A stretch of 16,722 nt of DNA from JAPLXD01 sp041661585. Lineage in GTDB: Bacteria; Patescibacteriota; Minisyncoccia; Moranbacterales; UBA11712. A program made the position numbers and the translations under genes. The stretch is from positions 1-16,722 of the forward strand of contig JBAZUC010000013.1 of the NCBI GenBank assembly GCA_041661585.1. Reading direction: 5' to 3'. The notes under the pieces were generated by a model. It searched no databases. It saw nothing but the letters and a program-made list of their open reading frames with translations, and was not told the origin of the DNA. This document shows positions 6,106 to 12,720 of the stretch, one piece after another (position 1 is the stretch's first letter; each line of letters opens with the position of its first letter).

Positions 6106-7590
6106 TTATCTGAATGGTTTCACTGCCCATCCGAACAAACTTGCGCTTCGCTTTCTTTTGGCAACAAACACTCGCAGCTTGTTGTTCTCGCGAGTGAACA
6201 GACCAATTTGCTTTTGAAATACAAACTTCATGGCCGGATCAGTTATCCGATTCGCTGCGTCAGCCAGAATCTTGATCCTGGCTTGGTTTGCAGCTATCTC
6301 GACATTTAAAGATTTGATGCCTTTGTATTTCGGTCCGATAAGAAATTTTGCAAATCCGTTTCGACTGCTGATCTCGTTGACCGCGTTTTCAATTTTTTCC
6401 CCTGAATCAGCCTGCCCAGACACATCCGTCAGCGTTTTTTGCACAATGCTTCCCTCCAGCTCTGCTATGGTTTTCAAGTTGTGGATGAAACGATCAATAT
6501 TCCTTTTATAAGAAATAGCCGCCTCTTCTTCACTACTATCATTGGCACTATTGTTTTCTTCGAGAATCATCTCAAGCAACTTTTCCAATCGTTCCAGTTT
6601 TTGTTCGGCTGATTCGAGAAGATTTGCCGCTTCATGAGGATTGGCGGCCATCATCAACTCAAATTTTGAGGCTTTGACCCTCGCCTCGCTAAGAATATTC
6701 TTGAATGGTTCCACAGCGACTCCATCAGAAACCAAAGCATTTATTTTTGATTCGGCATTTCGGATCTTGGAATTGAGTTCGCCAATGGTTCCCGCGATTC
6801 TTTTCTGCAGATCATTGATTATTTCCGTATTCTTTTCGGTCAATTTCTCATACTCTTCAATCTTTTCTGTGCCTTTCAGCAAATCGTCTTTCAAGCGCCT
6901 CACGAAAGATCCCATCTGATCGGAATTTCCGGCCAGCACATTGAATGTATCGAGAAATTTGTTGAGCAGCGGATTGACAATGTTGTTGGGATATTTTATC
7001 GTATGATCTATTTCGCTCCATCCTTCTTCAAAAATAGTCCTGACTTGTATTTCAGCAATATAGGGATCCCTGCCGGGTCTTGCCTGGATCAGATAGTGAA
7101 CCGACCTGTAGCCATGGGGATGCAATTTGACATTGCATTTATACTTTTCGTATTCCTCAACACAAGGACCCGCGTCTCCTTCCCTGATATAAGCGAAAGG
7201 TTGCTCTTGCAAATCCCAACTATCCTTTATAAATTTGTGAATAAACACCCAGTCTTCCTTGAACAGATGAATGGCTCTTATTCCGATGAGATCCGTTATT
7301 GAAGATTTATAATTGTCGATCGTGATCTCGCGCTCCGGATCCTCAATTTTCTTTCTTATGATCTTGGCCAAAAGATGTTCGGAGTCTTTTATCCTGTATC
7401 TGACTGAATGCACGATGTCCAAGGTATGCAGTTTTTCCTCAATATATCTTGCGATAAGATCCAGTTCTTTTCTGATTTTTTTGTAATCTTCTTTTATGGA
7501 TCGCAGATCTTCCCACTTCAAATTTGTGGATTCAAAGTCCTTCTCCGATATATCGAATTTTTCCAAGAAAATATTCAAATCATCATTCAT
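6106..7590 (-). CDS. RelA/SpoT-domain (p)ppGpp synthetase with long coiled-coil tail
   Basis: The product is 494 aa, starting at ATG 7590. The synthetase domain (about 40-215) is clear: RYRIKDSEHLLAK at 64-76, DLIGIRAIHLF at 100-110, GYRSVHYLI at 160-168, EIQVRT at 180-185 and WSEIDH at 191-196, the pyrophosphate-transfer and substrate-binding motifs of the RelA_SpoT fold. There is no HD hydrolase domain upstream and no TGS or ACT domain. Residues about 240-400 are predicted rod-like helices, and the last 70 residues are basic. The domain transfers pyrophosphate from ATP to GDP or GTP to make the stress alarmone. It therefore resembles a stand-alone small alarmone synthetase with a large C-terminal extension, or the RelA/SpoT-like proteins of unknown trigger. 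No separate hydrolase is visible in the window. No Shine-Dalgarno is seen, and the gene ends in its own terminator. Confidence 0.9.
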   Translation of the reverse strand: MNDDLNIFLEKFDISEKDFESTNLKWEDLRSIKEDYKKIRKELDLIARYIEEKLHTLDIVHSVRYRIKDSEHLLAKIIRKKIEDPEREITIDNYKSSITDLIGIRAIHLFKEDWVFIHKFIKDSWDLQEQPFAYIREGDAGPCVEEYEKYKCNVKLHPHGYRSVHYLIQARPGRDPYIAEIQVRTIFEEGWSEIDHTIKYPNNIVNPLLNKFLDTFNVLAGNSDQMGSFVRRLKDDLLKGTEKIEEYEKLTEKNTEIINDLQKRIAGTIGELNSKIRNAESKINALVSDGVAVEPFKNILSEARVKASKFELMMAANPHEAANLLESAEQKLERLEKLLEMILEENNSANDSSEEEAAISYKRNIDRFIHNLKTIAELEGSIVQKTLTDVSGQADSGEKIENAVNEISSRNGFAKFLIGPKYKGIKSLNVEIAANQARIKILADAANRITDPAMKFVFQKQIGLFTRENNKLRVFVAKRKRSASLFGWAVKPFR

Positions 7591-7630
7591 AAGATTGTAT
7601 TTGAGTATCCGTCAGTTTATCATTTCGCAG

Positions 7631-7664
7631 AAAAAACAACAACCCCGCTGCTCGCGAGCGATGG
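7631..7664 (-). terminator. probable intrinsic terminator upstream of the (p)ppGpp synthetase gene
   Basis: On the minus strand CCAUCGCU pairs with AGCGGGG (one mismatch, one G-U) around a 7-base loop, followed by UUGUUGUUUUUUC. It would end transcripts arriving from the hydrolase gene or from the structured stretch at 7665-7805. Its A/C-rich flank resembles those of the terminators at 6072 and 11931. Confidence 0.55.
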
Positions 7665-7775
7665 ACAATTTAACATCTTGGTGCCGAAGCCCTGACTTAT
7701 CTCGGCAACGAGATAAAAGCCTTGGAACAAATCTGCGGAGGGAAATAGGATGGAGGAACTGACTTTCCCGCCGAC
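7665..7775. other. structured non-coding stretch, possible ncRNA
   Basis: No protein gene fits here. A perfect 8-bp hairpin (TTATCTCG-GCAA-CGAGATAA, 7698-7717) lies between G/C-rich segments. On the plus strand GGAGGGAAATAGGATGGAGG (7739-7758) is followed by CTTTCCC, which can pair back with GGGAAA. On the plus strand the stretch ends in a strong terminator (7776-7805), and on the minus strand in the one at 7631. I do not recognise it as 6S, SRP, RNase P, tmRNA or a riboswitch I know, and the strand is undecided. Confidence 0.4.
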
Positions 7776-7805
7776 AAGAGCGCATGATCATCTGCGCTCT
7801 TTTTC
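7776..7805 (+). terminator. plus-strand intrinsic terminator-like hairpin
   Basis: AAGAGCGCA (7776-7784) and TGCGCTCTT (7793-7801) make a 9-bp perfect stem with an 8-base loop, followed by TTTTC. The T-run lies only on the plus-strand side, where no protein-coding gene precedes it. This points to a small plus-strand RNA, or to a stem with another role. Confidence 0.6.
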
Positions 7806-7989
7806 ATTGATAAAAAAACAGGCCGATTGATCCAATCAAAGCCATGATGCCAGCCACAATAAACAAAAAGATTGTCGTATTCAGCCCATTGTATAGATGT
7901 TCATTTCCTATCGCCAAAAAATCACCGCGCCCACTTCTTTTTGAACATATTCCGATAAATTTTCCGGGAGTACAAATCCCAATCGCCAT
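7804..7989 (-). CDS. possible small membrane peptide overlapping the hydrolase 3' end
   Basis: The frame is 61 codons from ATG 7989, overlapping the hydrolase by 68 bp. Only the last 38 codons, beyond the hydrolase stop, look protein-like: GNEHLYNGLNTTIFLFIVAG and then a hydrophobic run ending GLFFYQ, a good single membrane helix. A TTG at 7917 could be the real start. No Shine-Dalgarno is seen at either site. It could also be a membrane tail lost from the hydrolase by frameshift. Confidence 0.3.
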   Translation of the reverse strand: MAIGICTPGKFIGICSKRSGRGDFLAIGNEHLYNGLNTTIFLFIVAGIMALIGSIGLFFYQ

Positions 7990-8995
7990 AGTCTTTGGCT
8001 GCGTTCAGACTGAAACGGGTGAAAAATATCCGACTGGCGCCTTGCCGGAGCGCTTCTTTCGTGCTGGCAGAAAGCTGACGCGCGTTTTCTTTCTTGTCAC
8101 CTGAAATCATCATTTCGGCTTCCGTCACCCAAAGCGGCTTTGAATCAAGACCGAATTCCGCAAGCATTTCTTTGTATGGTCCGACGTTGAGGCTCGACAC
8201 ATCGCCAGACGAGATATAGTGCACATTGGCGATGTCAAAAGAATTTCGGGCGGCCGGGCTCCAAAACACGGCCCGATAAAAATTGAGGTTCCAATCGTCA
8301 ACATTGGCCGCGCCGGCAATGAGAACATTGGCCGTCGGATCGGCCTCTTTCACGGCGGAATAGGTCGTTGTCAGAAGGTCCCCATAGTCAGCCGCATTCC
8401 CGACAAAGAAATCAAGAGTTGCGGAACCTTCAAGGTCCGGCTCATTCATCGCTTCCCAGTATTTCACCGGATATTTTAGCCCCGGCATATCGTCGACTCC
8501 ATCGCCGTCATAGCGTTCAACCAAGTTTTGCACCCAATTTCGGTAGGCGCTCCAGTCATAGGGATTGCAGCGGTATTGGGGCAGACCGACGCTGCCTTCT
8601 TTTCCACTCGGAAGAAACTGGTCAGTGTCGGACACTTTGCAAGTTTGGGCGTCATCCCGCATCATTTGGTCCCACTCGGCGAACGGCCAGAGGGTAGCCA
8701 GAATTCCAATCTTTTTTCTCGAAAGGTCCCTGACAAGCGCGTCCGTCCGGGAGAAATCAAAAGAAGCTTCCGCTATTTCTTGGATGTCGCCCCAAACGAA
8801 AGGTCCTGTGTGCGGACGAGCCCAGCCGGCATGATATTCTTTGATCAACTTGCCTTCTTCCCCTCCGCCATAGAGGAACCCGAACTTGTTGTGGGTGATT
8901 TGCTTCGGCAAAGAGAGTGTTTTAGCGTCGGCGCGCGCGAGGGAAAGGCCGGAAAAGAATACGGCCAAAAGCGCAATTGTCCAAAATTTTTTCAT
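7922..8995 (-). CDS. secreted clan GH-A glycoside hydrolase
   Basis: The product is 357 aa. The frame is open further upstream to 9124, but ATG 8995 starts a proper signal peptide (MKKFWTIALLAVFFSGLSLA, cleavage near ARA) and follows a -10 box, so I choose it. The mature part is a (beta/alpha)8-type hydrolase. The acid/base Glu is in YWEAMNEPD (Glu185), the nucleophile Glu in LWVTEAEMM (Glu292), with the usual His-Tyr strand (NVHYIS) between. Aromatic residues around WARPHTGPF and TLWPFAEWD may line a sugar site. Asn-Glu on strand 4 and Glu on strand 7 define clan GH-A. The exact family (GH5-, GH39- or GH79-like) and substrate are not clear. It ends in a basic KKKWAR. It may trim polysaccharide of a host, biofilm or the cell's own surface. 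Confidence 0.85.
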   Translation of the reverse strand: MKKFWTIALLAVFFSGLSLARADAKTLSLPKQITHNKFGFLYGGGEEGKLIKEYHAGWARPHTGPFVWGDIQEIAEASFDFSRTDALVRDLSRKKIGILATLWPFAEWDQMMRDDAQTCKVSDTDQFLPSGKEGSVGLPQYRCNPYDWSAYRNWVQNLVERYDGDGVDDMPGLKYPVKYWEAMNEPDLEGSATLDFFVGNAADYGDLLTTTYSAVKEADPTANVLIAGAANVDDWNLNFYRAVFWSPAARNSFDIANVHYISSGDVSSLNVGPYKEMLAEFGLDSKPLWVTEAEMMISGDKKENARQLSASTKEALRQGASRIFFTRFSLNAAKDYGDWDLYSRKIYRNMFKKKWAR

Positions 8996-9021
8996 AATTT
9001 TTGTTTTTTTAATTTTATGCC

Positions 9022-9034
9022 TGCCTGCATTATA
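9022..9034 (-). promoter_or_regulatory. -10 box and likely start of the hydrolase transcript
   Basis: TATAAT (minus strand, 9034-9029) lies 33 bp before the ATG at 8995. No convincing -35 box is seen at 17 bp. The leader would be about 27 nt, AT-rich and without Shine-Dalgarno. Confidence 0.5.
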
Positions 9035-9127
9035 CTCCTTTTCGCTTTTATTGGCTAAATTTCCAAAATGTGAATAACTTGGAAAGACTCTCTGAGCCGT
9101 TTTCATGTCGTTCCGCCCGGCCATACA

Positions 9128-9168
9128 AAAAAACAGCTCCGATGCTCATGCATGACAGGGCTGTTTTT
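9128..9168. terminator. bidirectional terminator hairpin
   Basis: AAAAACAGC (9129-9137) pairs with GCTGTTTTT (9160-9168), with T-runs on both strands. It is the second of two terminators between the 344-aa secreted protein gene and the hydrolase. Nothing else is seen from 9035 to 9206. Confidence 0.7.
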
Positions 9169-9206
9169 GGAAAAAGAAAAAAAGTCCAGACTTAGAAAAT
9201 TTTTTC

Positions 9207-9257
9207 AAAAAAAATACAGCCCACAGAATGATAAGGATCTACCATATCTGTGGGCTG
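9207..9257 (-). terminator. strong terminator of the 344-aa secreted protein gene
   Basis: CAGCCCACAGA (9217-9227) and TCTGTGGGCTG (9247-9257) form an 11-bp perfect stem, followed on the minus strand by TATTTTTTTTG. It starts 22 bp after the stop codon. Confidence 0.85.
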
Positions 9258-9279
9258 CGTCTCGTTCGCCGCGGTCTGA

Positions 9280-10314
9280 TTACTTCTTGGTAACCGTGGC
9301 GGCGGCCTTTAGCTTGTCGATCTGGGTTTTCTCCAAAACCGCAGTCGCTCCCTTGATCGCTTCCGTGAGGTTCAAGATGGCTTCAGCTTCGCTGACAGCC
9401 GATGTCTTTGCGGGAGCTGCCATCTTCTGCATTTCACCGGCTTGAATGGCGCGCATGTTGGCCATCTGCCACTCCTTGAGGTATTTGTACTGCTTTTCCG
9501 ACACCTCGTAGGTGGAGAAATGGACATAGGGATCAACTTCAACGCGATAGGATGCCCCATCGCGACGCTGACCGAAGCCGAAAGATCCGGTGACGCCTGC
9601 GCCCGCTTGCCCCCCACCGAAGACAAAACCGAACATACGGGAGCCGACGTCGCTTCTGGTGCCGGAATCAAAACCCATGCTCTCGACGACGAGGACCCGC
9701 CTGGAGTTTGGCTGACTGCCGGCCGACCCATAGACGATGCCCGCATAGAGACACTGGTTCGTGGTGGCCACGGGCTCCTTCTTCTTGTTGATCGTGTCCG
9801 GCGTAATGCCCTTCATCGTGAAGCTCTCCGCCACAGGAAGAACCAGGGGCATGCCCGGGAGAACCAAAATCTCTTTCGCTGCGTTGACATCGGAGAGATT
9901 GATGTCGCCCCACGCGGTGTTGCTGTTCAGGAGAAGCCGTCCGCCTCCGCCCGCTTTCTGGAGCATGTATTGGGCTTTGCTGACGAACACCTCCCGCATC
10001 GCGAACACCTCCCGAACAATGCTGGGGACATTGCTGCCCACAGGCAATTGGGTGAACGAAGGAGTGGGCAGCCCAACGCCTGAAGGCAACGGCGGAATTT
10101 GGGAAGGCTGGATGTATTGCGGCGCCGGCGCGCTCGTGCTCCCCTCGAAAGTCAGGCTCGTGGTAGGAGCAGCATTGTTGACTTCGACCTTCGAAGTCTG
10201 CCCCACACCGACGATGGCCTGGGCCTGTTGGGCGCCAGCCTGTTGGGCGCCCATGGCGAAAGTCGCCGGTATCAGTAAAGACAAAGCTGCTGCGAAAACG
10301 AGAAATCTCTTCAT
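9280..10314 (-). CDS. secreted protein, Gly/Gln/Pro-rich, unknown function
   Basis: The product is 344 aa, starting at ATG 10314, with AGGAGG 7 nt upstream, one of only three strong Shine-Dalgarno sites in the window. A signal peptide (MKRFLVFAAALSLLIPATFA) is followed by a Gln/Ala repeat (AQQAGAQQAQ, from a 15-bp duplication), a Pro-rich linker (about 60-95), a duplicated REVFAMREVF (101-110, also a DNA duplication), then a compact domain of strands and a glycine-rich loop (FGFVFGGGQAGAGVTGSFGF). The C-terminus is Ala/Lys/Thr-rich and helical. I recognise no family. Base composition is visibly more GC-rich than the housekeeping genes on either side. It has its own promoter (10552-10525), a long leader and a strong terminator, so it is a single-gene unit. 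I infer an exported structural or surface protein acquired by transfer. Confidence 0.8.
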   Translation of the reverse strand: MKRFLVFAAALSLLIPATFAMGAQQAGAQQAQAIVGVGQTSKVEVNNAAPTTSLTFEGSTSAPAPQYIQPSQIPPLPSGVGLPTPSFTQLPVGSNVPSIVREVFAMREVFVSKAQYMLQKAGGGGRLLLNSNTAWGDINLSDVNAAKEILVLPGMPLVLPVAESFTMKGITPDTINKKKEPVATTNQCLYAGIVYGSAGSQPNSRRVLVVESMGFDSGTRSDVGSRMFGFVFGGGQAGAGVTGSFGFGQRRDGASYRVEVDPYVHFSTYEVSEKQYKYLKEWQMANMRAIQAGEMQKMAAPAKTSAVSEAEAILNLTEAIKGATAVLEKTQIDKLKAAATVTKK

Positions 10315-10524
10315 GATGCTCCCTCCTTCAGGGTTCTCAAGGTGTGATATTGGTTTCAGAAAATCCTGTCAATCTTCCAATTTTAGAATATTTCTCCTTC
10401 TCTGCTTAGTCACCCCCTCTTTCCGATATTTTTTATGTTAAGTGCGATTTTTCAAAAAGCTACTGACCGCAAAGCTCGTCACGTTGGAAATTTTTCTCGC
10501 GATGGCTTTTCGACAGTACAGATC
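10315..10524 (-). promoter_or_regulatory. about 200-nt leader of the 344-aa gene with possible second promoter
   Basis: The transcript from the promoter at 10525-10552 would have a leader of about 200 nt. Near its end TTGACA, 17 bp and TATCAC make a possible second promoter closer to the gene. I see no known riboswitch pattern and no leader peptide. The -10 to ATG distance is long for this genome. Confidence 0.4.
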
Positions 10525-10552
10525 ATTATAGCAACATATCCTTTTTTGTCAA
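10525..10552 (-). promoter_or_regulatory. sigma-70-type promoter A (344-aa gene)
   Basis: On the minus strand: TTGACA (10552-10547), a 16-bp spacer, TATAAT (10530-10525), with TGC before the -10 (extended -10). Both hexamers are exact consensus. The same design recurs at 11745 and 13432. From here to the terminator at 10656 nothing else is seen. Confidence 0.85.
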
Positions 10553-10622
10553 GGGGCTATTCCCTGATTTATCACATCTCGGAAAAATTGCTTATTTTTC
10601 CTTTATATAAAGCTTATTTTGT

Positions 10623-10656
10623 AAAAAAAGCCGGGAGAACACTGAAGTCCTCCCGG
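10623..10656 (-). terminator. terminator of the 297-aa secreted protein gene
   Basis: On the minus strand CCGGGAG pairs with CTCCCGG around a 12-base loop, followed by CTTTTTTTAC. Confidence 0.85.
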
Positions 10657-10664
10657 ATGTCGCA

Positions 10665-10681
10665 CTAGGGCTTGGCCCTAG
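10665..10681. repeat. second hairpin after the 297-aa gene stop
   Basis: CTAGGGC-TTG-GCCCTAG is a 7-bp perfect stem 8 bp after the stop codon and before the terminator. It may protect the 3' end of the messenger. Confidence 0.5.
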
Positions 10682-10688
10682 GACTGTT

Positions 10689-11582
10689 TCACTTCACCAC
10701 TTTGACCGACGCCACGATGCTCCCCTGCTGCGTGATCAAGGTGGGACCATTGAGCACGAAGGTTTTGTAGCCCATGTCCACGCTCCCCTTGAGGGTGGTC
10801 GGCACGTTGCCGGAGGCGTTGGCGTTCAAGTTGGCTCCCATGAAGCCGTTGGCAGCGGTGTACCCGGGCAAAGCCACATAGTTGGTTCCCGTGATGGTTT
10901 TGATGCCGACGGTGTCGCTCCCAGAGACAAAGCCCCCGGGGCAGCCCGTCAACTTCTTCTGTTCAGCCGAAGCGTAAGTATTCCCCCAGTTTTGGGTGAA
11001 GTTCGGGTTAGGAGTCCCATTCGGCGTGGTCGCCAGAACACTCCACGCGGTGCTCCGCTCGGCATACTGGGAGAGCTTGAGCCCAGCATTCCCCAGGCTG
11101 AACCCGTTCATGTCCTGCTTCAGCAGGTCAGAGGACAGGGTGAATGTGGATCCCGGCCCGGCCATCGTGAACAGGCTGCCTTTGTTGACCTGGTTGAGAT
11201 CGGCACAGGCCAGGGCGGTCGGACCCGCCACGTTGACCTTGGCTTTCTGCTCGCTGAACTTGCCGACGGATCCCTCGGCACTGCCGAAAGGGCTGCTGGA
11301 TTGCTTGTACAGGGAAGTTCCAGCCTGCTGATTGAAGATCCCTTCCCCCTGGGCATTCCACCCGAGAGCGGTTCCGTTGACCCCGGTTTTCTGAGCCGTG
11401 TAGTCATTCAGGACCACGACTCCGCCACCGCCAAACTGGTTGTGGGTGTCAGTGACGACGGTCGAACCGTTGATGTCGACATAAGACAAAGACGGCCACG
11501 CCATAGCCACGGAGACGACCAACAGGGTGGCCAGTACTGCACATCCCGTGATTTGAGCGATCTTTCTTAACATCTTCCTCAT
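10689..11582 (-). CDS. secreted protein, Gly/Asn/Ser/Thr-rich beta-type, unknown function
   Basis: The product is 297 aa, starting at ATG 11582, with AAGGAG 9 nt upstream. The signal peptide ends at VAMA|WPS (about residue 28). The mature protein is rich in Gly, Asn, Ser and Thr with regular short strands (SLSYVDINGSTVVTDTHNQF, GGGGVVVLNDYTAQ, later STFTLSSDLL and SVDMGYKTFVLNGPTLI), suggesting a beta-rich surface or fibre protein. Two Cys (about 125 and 217) could form a disulfide. No family is recognised. GC content is clearly higher than in the flanking housekeeping genes. It has its own promoter (11772-11745), structured leader (11636-11697) and terminator, matching the 344-aa unit. I infer a transferred, well-expressed exported protein. 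Confidence 0.78.
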   Translation of the reverse strand: MRKMLRKIAQITGCAVLATLLVVSVAMAWPSLSYVDINGSTVVTDTHNQFGGGGVVVLNDYTAQKTGVNGTALGWNAQGEGIFNQQAGTSLYKQSSSPFGSAEGSVGKFSEQKAKVNVAGPTALACADLNQVNKGSLFTMAGPGSTFTLSSDLLKQDMNGFSLGNAGLKLSQYAERSTAWSVLATTPNGTPNPNFTQNWGNTYASAEQKKLTGCPGGFVSGSDTVGIKTITGTNYVALPGYTAANGFMGANLNANASGNVPTTLKGSVDMGYKTFVLNGPTLITQQGSIVASVKVVK

Positions 11583-11635
11583 GGTAGTACTCTCCTTGCA
11601 CTTGTGTGGGATTGGTTTGATCCTTTCGCTTTCGG

Positions 11636-11697
11636 ATTTGCCACTTCGCTGTTTTAAGAACTATTCACCTCCTTTATAAAAATTAGCAGTGGCAAAT
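11636..11697 (-). promoter_or_regulatory. leader hairpin of the 297-aa gene exposing an AAGGAGG loop
   Basis: ATTTGCCACT (minus strand, from 11697) is matched exactly by AGTGGCAAAT (ending 11636), a 10-bp stem extended by GCU/AGC after a bulge. The 30-odd base loop carries AAAGGAGGUGA, a Shine-Dalgarno-like sequence with no real gene behind it. The true Shine-Dalgarno lies further down, next to the ATG. Confidence 0.6.
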
Positions 11698-11744
11698 GCC
11701 TTTTCCGGTCGTCTGTGTCAGGCGTCCGTAAAGTTCCAATAGGC

Positions 11745-11772
11745 ACAATAGCAAAACATAAATTTTTGTCAA
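11745..11772 (-). promoter_or_regulatory. sigma-70-type promoter B (297-aa gene)
   Basis: On the minus strand: TTGACA (11772-11767), a 16-bp spacer, TGC, then TATTGT (11750-11745). The leader to the ATG at 11582 is about 155 nt. Confidence 0.8.
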
Positions 11773-11930
11773 GGGGAAGATGTCGTTTTTGCAACAAAAT
11801 CAAAAATGTGTCAAATTCGGCATAGGAGTCGCAGAAGTGATACTTTCCAAAAAACGGCAGAACCGGATACAAATTTATACGTACGGATTTATATTTTTTT
11901 TTCATCGCCTTTCAAACTTGCACGGCACGC

Positions 11931-11970
11931 AAAAAACAACCCAACCTCTCGCGAGCGGCTGGGTGTTTTT
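11931..11970. terminator. bidirectional terminator after the protease gene
   Basis: ACCCAACC (11939-11946) pairs with GGCTGGGT (11957-11964, one G-U on the minus strand), with T-runs on both sides. It lies 80 bp after the protease stop. The sequence from 11773 to 11930 and from 11971 to 12051 shows no gene I can support. Confidence 0.75.
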
Positions 11971-12051
11971 GATTTCCTGAATAAACTTTAGGAAAGGCAA
12001 AGCGATTTAACAGGGTGAACTTTTTGGGCAAGCCGGGTCCTCAACCGTTTC

Positions 12052-12720
12052 CTATTTATACAAAGCCTTTATTCCAGCCATATCCCCTGATTCCAAACTT
12101 CTTTTATTGGTTTCTCCGTAATCAGCATATCCATACATAGTTTGCGCTGAACAGCTTGAAGTATAAAGATCATTCATCCCCACGGCGTGTCCCAGTTCGT
12201 GGGTAGCGATATTTTCAAAGTCCATTTTGCCAGTCACCGATGTTTCAGCTAAAGACCAATCGAAATCGGCATCATCATAGACCTGATCCCACTCCGTCAA
12301 CTGCCTATTGAAAGTCGGCCCACCAAAAATTCCCCATATATAAGTCACGGCAATGGCTCCCGGGCTATCGATACTGGCAAATTCAACTTCATTTTCGCCA
12401 TCCAATGTTTTCCCTAAAGTTGCTGAAGCGACGTCTAAGGAGCCTGAGCCTAAGATATTTGCTCCATTAGCCGCACTTTCCCATGTGGAAATATCTTCAC
12501 TCATTTTCTGAAGAATATCATCACTGTTAAGTCCTCTGATATTTGTCGGATCGACCGTCCAGTTCTCTGGTGTTCCTTTCCACTTGGCGCCTTTTGCTAA
12601 AAATCCATAACAAACAGCGCCTGAACTTGGTTTCGTCGGCTTGCTGGCACTCTTGACATAGTGCACGATAGCATAACCATCAACCATCCTGCCGGCCTTC
12701 TTGTCAAATGCTTTTCCCAG
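12052..12720 (-). pseudogene. matrixin-like zinc metalloprotease, 5' end missing or out of frame
   Basis: The first in-frame ATG is 12687 (211 aa), but coding character in this frame continues upstream to about 12720 (LGKAFDKKAGR before the ATG), where it meets the reading frame of the 238-aa gene. The zinc site HELGHAVGMND (His163, Glu164, His167, Asp173 counted from ATG 12687), the Met-turn (TMYGYADYGET, Met184) and the preceding strand region (IDSPGAIAVTYIWGIFGG) are those of metzincin/matrixin proteases, and the C-terminus (SGDMAGIKALYK) is also typical. Such proteases are exported, yet no signal peptide exists in this frame. The intact catalytic part implies recent loss, a frameshift, or a joining of two genes. 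GC content is lower than in the upstream partner. It could be rescued by a -1 shift near GAAAAG at about 12711. Confidence 0.75.

Noticed and set aside
7665..7775. Glutamine-riboswitch-like purine motif
   Set aside because: GGAGGGAAATAGG only vaguely recalls GGACGGAAGTAGG, and the other conserved parts are missing. A covariance search would be needed.
8996..9124. 43-residue N-terminal extension of the glycoside hydrolase
   Set aside because: A complete signal peptide begins at ATG 8995, after a -10 box that lies within the proposed extension.
9442..10441. Two long plus-strand frames (213 and 226 aa)
   Set aside because: They are antisense to the 344-aa secreted protein gene, a usual by-product of GC-rich coding sequence.
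10992..11570. 192-aa plus-strand frame
   Set aside because: It is antisense to the 297-aa secreted protein, with Arg/Gly-rich composition typical of a shadow frame.
11654..11905. 83-aa minus-strand frame
   Set aside because: It covers promoter B and the leader hairpin, has no ribosome site and no protein-like pattern.
12700..12720. Programmed -1 frameshift as the sure explanation
   Set aside because: GAAAAG is a weak slip site, with the Glu codon re-pairing poorly, and the composition change favours a gene joining. It is kept only as an option.
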